NCBI GenBank assembly: GCA_003556835.1
Contig: PWQG01000123.1
Coordinates: forward strand, 1-8,137
Source: Gammaproteobacteria bacterium
Lineage (GTDB): Bacteria; Pseudomonadota; Gammaproteobacteria; Pseudomonadales; Pseudohongiellaceae
DNA length: 8,137 bases
Direction: 5' to 3'
Below are positions 4,897 through 8,137 of the stretch, piece after piece. Every line of letters begins with the position of its first letter. Within the stretch, counting starts at the first letter, position 1. The notes under the pieces were generated by a model. It searched no databases. It saw only the letters and a program-made list of their open reading frames with translations, and was not told the DNA's origin. A program made the translations under genes and the position numbers.

Positions 4897-7077
4897 TCAG
4901 GCCCCGGACAATTCTGCAATCACACGGGGAGTGATGAAGATCAGCAGCTCGGTACGACGACTCTCCGTGCTGGTGCGCTTGAAGAGGCGCCCCAGGTAGG
5001 GCACATCGCCCAATAGTGGCGTCTTGGTTTCCCGGGTGGTGGTTTCCTCGCGGAAGATACCCCCCAACACCACCGTGTCACCATCATCAACCAGCACACT
5101 GGTATTGACGGAATTGGTGTTGATCGCCGGTATCGGGCTTTCCCCCGGCGCCACTGAATCCTGATGAATGTTCAGCTCCATGATGATGCGCCCGTCCGGT
5201 GTGATCTGCGGCGTCACCTCCAGCGACAGCACAGCGTCCACGAACTCGGTGGTCGTGCCGCCAGCCGTGCCACCGGCCTGGGACTGGAAGGGAATGCGCA
5301 CCCCAGACTGAATGTTGGCGGTGACCTTGTCCTGGGTCGTGACCTTGGGTCGGGCAATCACTTCCCCGTTGCCGGTACTCTCCAGCGCGGACAATTCCAG
5401 CTCGATCAGGTTGCTGCTGCGGGCAAACCCGATGGAGAAACTGCTGGCATTGTCCTCATTGGAGCCCAGGTCAACTGCCAGGGCTTCCGGGAACGGAATG
5501 GTGACCCCGGAACCTTCGGCCAGATCCTGGGTGATCTGGGAGCTGGCCTCTATACTGCCACTGTAATGGAACCCACTACTACCGCGGCTGAATCCACCGC
5601 CACCCCAGCGGATGCCAAGATCGCGCCCGACATCGGTTGATACATTGACGATCCGGGCCTCGATCAACACCTGGCGCACCGGGATGTCGAGGCGCGACAA
5701 CATTTCCCGCACTTCCTCGAGCTTGCTCGCCACATCACGGATGATGATGATATTGGTCCTCGAATCCACGTTGGCGGTACCGCGCGGGGACAGTATTCCC
5801 CGGGGCCCGGCTTCCATCGGGGCTTCTTCGCCGTCATCCCTCACAGCGGTTCCGGCTTCCGAGCCGGTCAGCAATTCCAGGATATTCCCGGCATCGGCAT
5901 AATTGACCTGCACGTATTCGGTATACAGTGGCTCCATGGCCTCGGCCTGTCGAGTGGCCTCGAGTGCCATCCGCTGCTGCGCGGCAATTTCTTCTGCCGG
6001 CGCCACATACAACACATTTCCGACCAGGCGACTGTCGAGATTGCGCGACTGCAGCACCAGCTCCAGGGCCTGATCCCAGGGCACATCCTGCAACTGCAGG
6101 GTGACATTGCCCGAAACCGCATCGCTGGCCACCAGATTGATATCGTTTTCGTCAGCCAGAATCTGCAACACGGATCGCACATCAATGTCCTGGAAACTCA
6201 GGCTGACGCGATTGCCGCTGAACTCGGGGTCAACCGTTCGATCGGCAGCATCCCTGGTGCGCGGCCTGACACTGACATGATAGTACCGCCCTGTCTGCCA
6301 GGCGACATGCTCGAAGTCCTCTTCCATTCCGATATTGATGCTGGCATTACCCTGCCTGGGCAGGACATCGACAACATTTACCGGCGTCGAAAAATCACGC
6401 ACATCATAGCGCCGGTTCAGGGCATCGGGGACCTCCACTCCAGGAAACTCCACCCGAATCTCGCGCCCCCGCCGCTCGGTTACCGGCACCTGACCAGCAT
6501 TGCTCAATTCTATGGTCAGAAGACCCTCGCCACGTTCATCGCCGCGCTGGAACTGAACATCGGCCAGGGAAGGGCTAAGGCTGCTCTGTGCCTGTTCGGC
6601 AGATATCACCTCCGCCGCTGCAGGCGCATCACGATCGGTCGCCACCATCGCATCCGCACTGCCGACGCGAATGACCAGGCTGTTGCCATCGCGCTGTGCC
6701 TGGTAGGTGCTGGCCTGCTCCAGGTTGAAAACGAGCCGCGTGCGACCACTTGCTTCCAGTACTAACAGGCTGTCGGCATTGCCGGAGCGAATCGGGAACT
6801 CGCGCTGGCCCAGCGCACTGCGTGTATTGGCCAGATCGATGGAGACCCTTGGCGGGCTGTCTTGTGAAAAGCCGTCCGGCTCGGGCACCTCACCGTCGAA
6901 ATCCAGTCTCACCTCAAAGCTCTCGCCCGGCAGATCGGCAAAGGACAGGCTCTGCAACGTCGCACTCCCGTCCTGCGCCTGTGCCAGCACAGGAATTATT
7001 GCCAGCAGCAGCCAGAGCAGCAGCCCCTGCGTTGCTTGATTCCGAGCACCCAGCTTGCTCATCCTGCACCCCCTCAT
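4897..7077 (-). CDS. pilQ: Type IV pilus secretin PilQ
   Basis: PilQ forms the outer-membrane secretin ring through which the type IV pilus is extended and retracted, and through which DNA can enter in competent species. From ATG 7077 the product has 726 residues. It starts with a Sec signal (hydrophobic 19-34, probable cleavage after LAQA). Two AMIN domains that bind peptidoglycan follow (about 40-138 and 168-273). Next come the secretin short N-domain (289-358, SLSFQDIDVRSVLQILAD), an N1/NolW-type domain (385-468, ending RLDIPVRQVLIEARI) and the secretin core (about 470-718). The core carries VIARPKVTTQDK (573-584), VTPQITPDG (621-629) and the closing block TPLLGDVPYLGRLFKR (686-701). The gene order, the ATGA overlap with pilP (7074-7077) and the length match Pseudomonas-type PilQ. 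The ATG at 7062 has a much better SD and would give 721 residues with the same signal peptide. A glycine/serine-rich stretch lies at 492-508. Confidence 0.98.
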   Translation of the reverse strand: MRGCRMSKLGARNQATQGLLLWLLLAIIPVLAQAQDGSATLQSLSFADLPGESFEVRLDFDGEVPEPDGFSQDSPPRVSIDLANTRSALGQREFPIRSGNADSLLVLEASGRTRLVFNLEQASTYQAQRDGNSLVIRVGSADAMVATDRDAPAAAEVISAEQAQSSLSPSLADVQFQRGDERGEGLLTIELSNAGQVPVTERRGREIRVEFPGVEVPDALNRRYDVRDFSTPVNVVDVLPRQGNASINIGMEEDFEHVAWQTGRYYHVSVRPRTRDAADRTVDPEFSGNRVSLSFQDIDVRSVLQILADENDINLVASDAVSGNVTLQLQDVPWDQALELVLQSRNLDSRLVGNVLYVAPAEEIAAQQRMALEATRQAEAMEPLYTEYVQVNYADAGNILELLTGSEAGTAVRDDGEEAPMEAGPRGILSPRGTANVDSRTNIIIIRDVASKLEEVREMLSRLDIPVRQVLIEARIVNVSTDVGRDLGIRWGGGGFSRGSSGFHYSGSIEASSQITQDLAEGSGVTIPFPEALAVDLGSNEDNASSFSIGFARSSNLIELELSALESTGNGEVIARPKVTTQDKVTANIQSGVRIPFQSQAGGTAGGTTTEFVDAVLSLEVTPQITPDGRIIMELNIHQDSVAPGESPIPAINTNSVNTSVLVDDGDTVVLGGIFREETTTRETKTPLLGDVPYLGRLFKRTSTESRRTELLIFITPRVIAELSGA
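7069..7075 (-). promoter_or_regulatory. Strong ribosome binding site favouring a second pilQ start
   Basis: GAGGGGG on the minus strand, six bases before the in-frame ATG at 7062. The first ATG at 7077 has only a GGGG run eight bases upstream, but it overlaps the pilP stop as ATGA. Both starts are credible, and coupling from pilP would feed either. Confidence 0.45.
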
Positions 7078-7589
7078 CTCGACAACCCCAGGTTTCGAGG
7101 TCGTTCAAGCCAACCACCGTCTCCTGCAGGTACAATTTCCGTCAATGCAATTTCGTCAGCCGTGACCCTTTCCACCTGTCCGTGATTGCGTCCCATATAT
7201 TGTCCCGGCACCACTCGGTGCACCCCTCCGTCCGGGTCCCGCACCAGCGCCACCATCTGATCACCACGGCTCAAGGTTCCCACCATCTGCAGATTGGCCA
7301 GACTGTACGCTTCGAGCGGTTCCCGCACGCGATCAAGATCGGGTTGAACCGGATCGGGCTCCTCACCATCCCGCCCCGGCACCACCGTGACAGGCAGATC
7401 GAAGGGGCTACGCATCGAGGCTGCATTGTAGGTGAACGAATCATAGTCCTCGAACTGCGGCAAGGGCTCCACCTCCCCGCCTGGCAGGCTCGCGATACGT
7501 GCCAGTTCCTGCTGCAGGTCGCGTGTATCCCGACCGCCACAGGCCACCAACAGGAAAATCATGCTGAGCAACAACAGAAGCCGGATCAT
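7074..7589 (-). CDS. pilP: Type IV pilus assembly lipoprotein PilP
   Basis: PilP is the lipoprotein of the PilMNOP alignment complex; it binds the PilN/PilO dimer and reaches across the periplasm to the N-domains of PilQ. The 171-residue product begins with a short lipoprotein signal: Arg3, a leucine-rich core, and the lipobox LVAC with the lipidated Cys17 followed by Gly-Gly (no Asp at +2). A flexible low-complexity region follows. The conserved linker segment PLPQFEDYDSFTYNAASMRSPF is reached at 42-63 (RSPF at 60-63), then the small beta-sandwich from about 90, with LEAYSLANLQMVGTL (92-106), GQYMGRNHG (129-137) and GGWLERPRNL (158-167). These blocks are typical of the family. The gene overlaps pilO by four bases at its start and pilQ by four at its end. 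AGGAGG sits seven bases before ATG 7589. Confidence 0.96.
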   Translation of the reverse strand: MIRLLLLLSMIFLLVACGGRDTRDLQQELARIASLPGGEVEPLPQFEDYDSFTYNAASMRSPFDLPVTVVPGRDGEEPDPVQPDLDRVREPLEAYSLANLQMVGTLSRGDQMVALVRDPDGGVHRVVPGQYMGRNHGQVERVTADEIALTEIVPAGDGGWLERPRNLGLSR

Positions 7590-8137
7590 TCGAACTCCTC
7601 CTGGCTGCGATAGCGATAGGTCCTTGCCGTGATTTCCAGGTTAAGCTGCGTGCGGTCGTTGCTGTTCGCCTCGAGCAGAAAATCGTGCAGCGTGACGATC
7701 CGGGGCAGGCTCGATACACCGCTGACGAAACTGCCAAATTCATGATAGGCGCCCACCACGTCCAACTCGATCGGTTGCTCGATATAGAACTCGTGTGTCA
7801 CCTCGCTGTCCAGCTCGATGCGGGTGAATGCCAGACCGCTACCGAGTCCGGTTGCGGTGATATCGTCCACCAGGTCCGGCACTTCGGTCTGTCCGGGAAG
7901 CTGCCGCAGCAACTCCTCGAACATCTGTTCCATTTCCTCGTTCTGCTCCTGATAGATTTCCAGGTTGGCCGCCAGGGCCGCTTTCTGCCGGTATTCATCC
8001 AGCAGACGCTGTTCTTCGAGCTCCACCTGCTGCAGACGGGCCTGCAGCTCGCGAATGTCGAACCAGAACCCGGCCCCCAGAACCAGCACAAAAACCAGGA
8101 ACACGATCAATCCTTTCACTGCACCGGGCCAGTCACC
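7586..8137 (-). CDS. pilO: Type IV pilus inner-membrane protein PilO (5' partial)
   Basis: PilO pairs with PilN in the inner-membrane alignment subcomplex of the type IV pilus machine. 183 residues are visible; the family is a little over 200, so roughly 20 to 30 N-terminal residues lie beyond the right edge. The visible part begins GDWPGAVKGL, which matches the SWPAAVK segment just before the membrane helix in Pseudomonas PilO. The GTG at 8119 is therefore an internal valine, not the start. A single membrane helix (visible 9-26) is followed by a coiled coil (about 28-80). The periplasmic ferredoxin-like domain then carries LLRQLPGQTEVPDLVDDIT (76-94), TGLGSGLAF, FYIEQPIELDVVG and the hallmark FVSGVSSLPRIVTLHDF (137-153), ending TARTYRY-like (ARTYRY at 171-176). 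It overlaps pilP by four bases. pilM and pilN are expected upstream, off the window. Confidence 0.97.
   Translation of the reverse strand, partial: GDWPGAVKGLIVFLVFVLVLGAGFWFDIRELQARLQQVELEEQRLLDEYRQKAALAANLEIYQEQNEEMEQMFEELLRQLPGQTEVPDLVDDITATGLGSGLAFTRIELDSEVTHEFYIEQPIELDVVGAYHEFGSFVSGVSSLPRIVTLHDFLLEANSNDRTQLNLEITARTYRYRSQEEFE
7597..7602 (-). promoter_or_regulatory. Ribosome binding site of pilP
   Basis: AGGAGG on the minus strand, inside the end of pilO and seven bases before the pilP ATG at 7589. It indicates independent ribosome loading in addition to the ATGA stop-start coupling. Confidence 0.6.

Noticed and set aside
6750..7613. 287-codon plus-strand open frame opposite pilQ and pilP
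   Set aside because: Antisense shadow of two well-identified genes; proline/histidine/arginine-rich translation with no recognisable domain.
8117..8119. GTG at 8119 as the pilO start
   Set aside because: In-frame sequence upstream (GDWPGAV) continues the conserved PilO segment before the membrane helix, so this GTG is an internal valine and the true start is beyond the window.
1..8137. CRISPR array, mobile element, tRNA/rRNA or a defence-type gene cluster
   Set aside because: No regularly spaced repeats, terminal inverted repeats, transposase or RNA-gene motifs seen; almost all of the window is explained by conserved housekeeping and pilus genes.

Overview
This window looks like ordinary chromosome from a Gammaproteobacterium with moderately high GC content. 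The clues are the gene order pilO-pilP-pilQ-aroK-aroB, which is characteristic of type IV-piliated Gammaproteobacteria such as Pseudomonas, and proteins very close to the gammaproteobacterial versions of PilO, AroK, AroB and HemE. The genus cannot be fixed from the sequence. No tRNA, rRNA, CRISPR array, insertion sequence, prophage gene or broken gene was found, and base composition looks even throughout.

Layout. From the right edge, reading leftward on the minus strand, there is one tight run of seven genes: pilO (cut by the window edge), pilP, pilQ, aroK, aroB, hemE and folK (8137 down to 1538). Junctions are 4-base ATGA overlaps (pilO/pilP and pilP/pilQ), short gaps of 10 to 13 bases (aroK/aroB, aroB/hemE) or a longer overlap (hemE/folK). 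The one loose joint is 83 bases between pilQ and aroK. Next, still on the minus strand, comes a separate 250-residue exported protein of unknown function that resembles a small outer-membrane beta-barrel (1434 to 682). It has its own ribosome binding site and a possible promoter. At the left edge, on the plus strand and converging on it, is the 3' part of a comF-family phosphoribosyltransferase gene (2 to 562).

How the genes work together. PilO and PilP belong to the inner-membrane alignment subcomplex of the type IV pilus, and PilQ is the outer-membrane secretin through which the pilus passes. AroK and AroB are shikimate-pathway enzymes. HemE acts in tetrapyrrole (heme) synthesis and FolK in folate synthesis. 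The last four are housekeeping enzymes sharing a transcription unit with the pilus genes; chorismate made downstream of AroB/AroK also supplies the p-aminobenzoate moiety of folate. ComF is linked to natural transformation, and type IV pili also serve DNA uptake in many relatives.

I found no clearly new multi-gene system. The points most worth a second look are the unrecognised beta-barrel-like protein and the 119-base convergent intergenic region. That region holds an unusually strong Shine-Dalgarno sequence, a 12-codon reading frame and a stem-loop. Several start codons (hemE, pilQ, aroB, pilO) would be misplaced if the longest open frame were simply taken.
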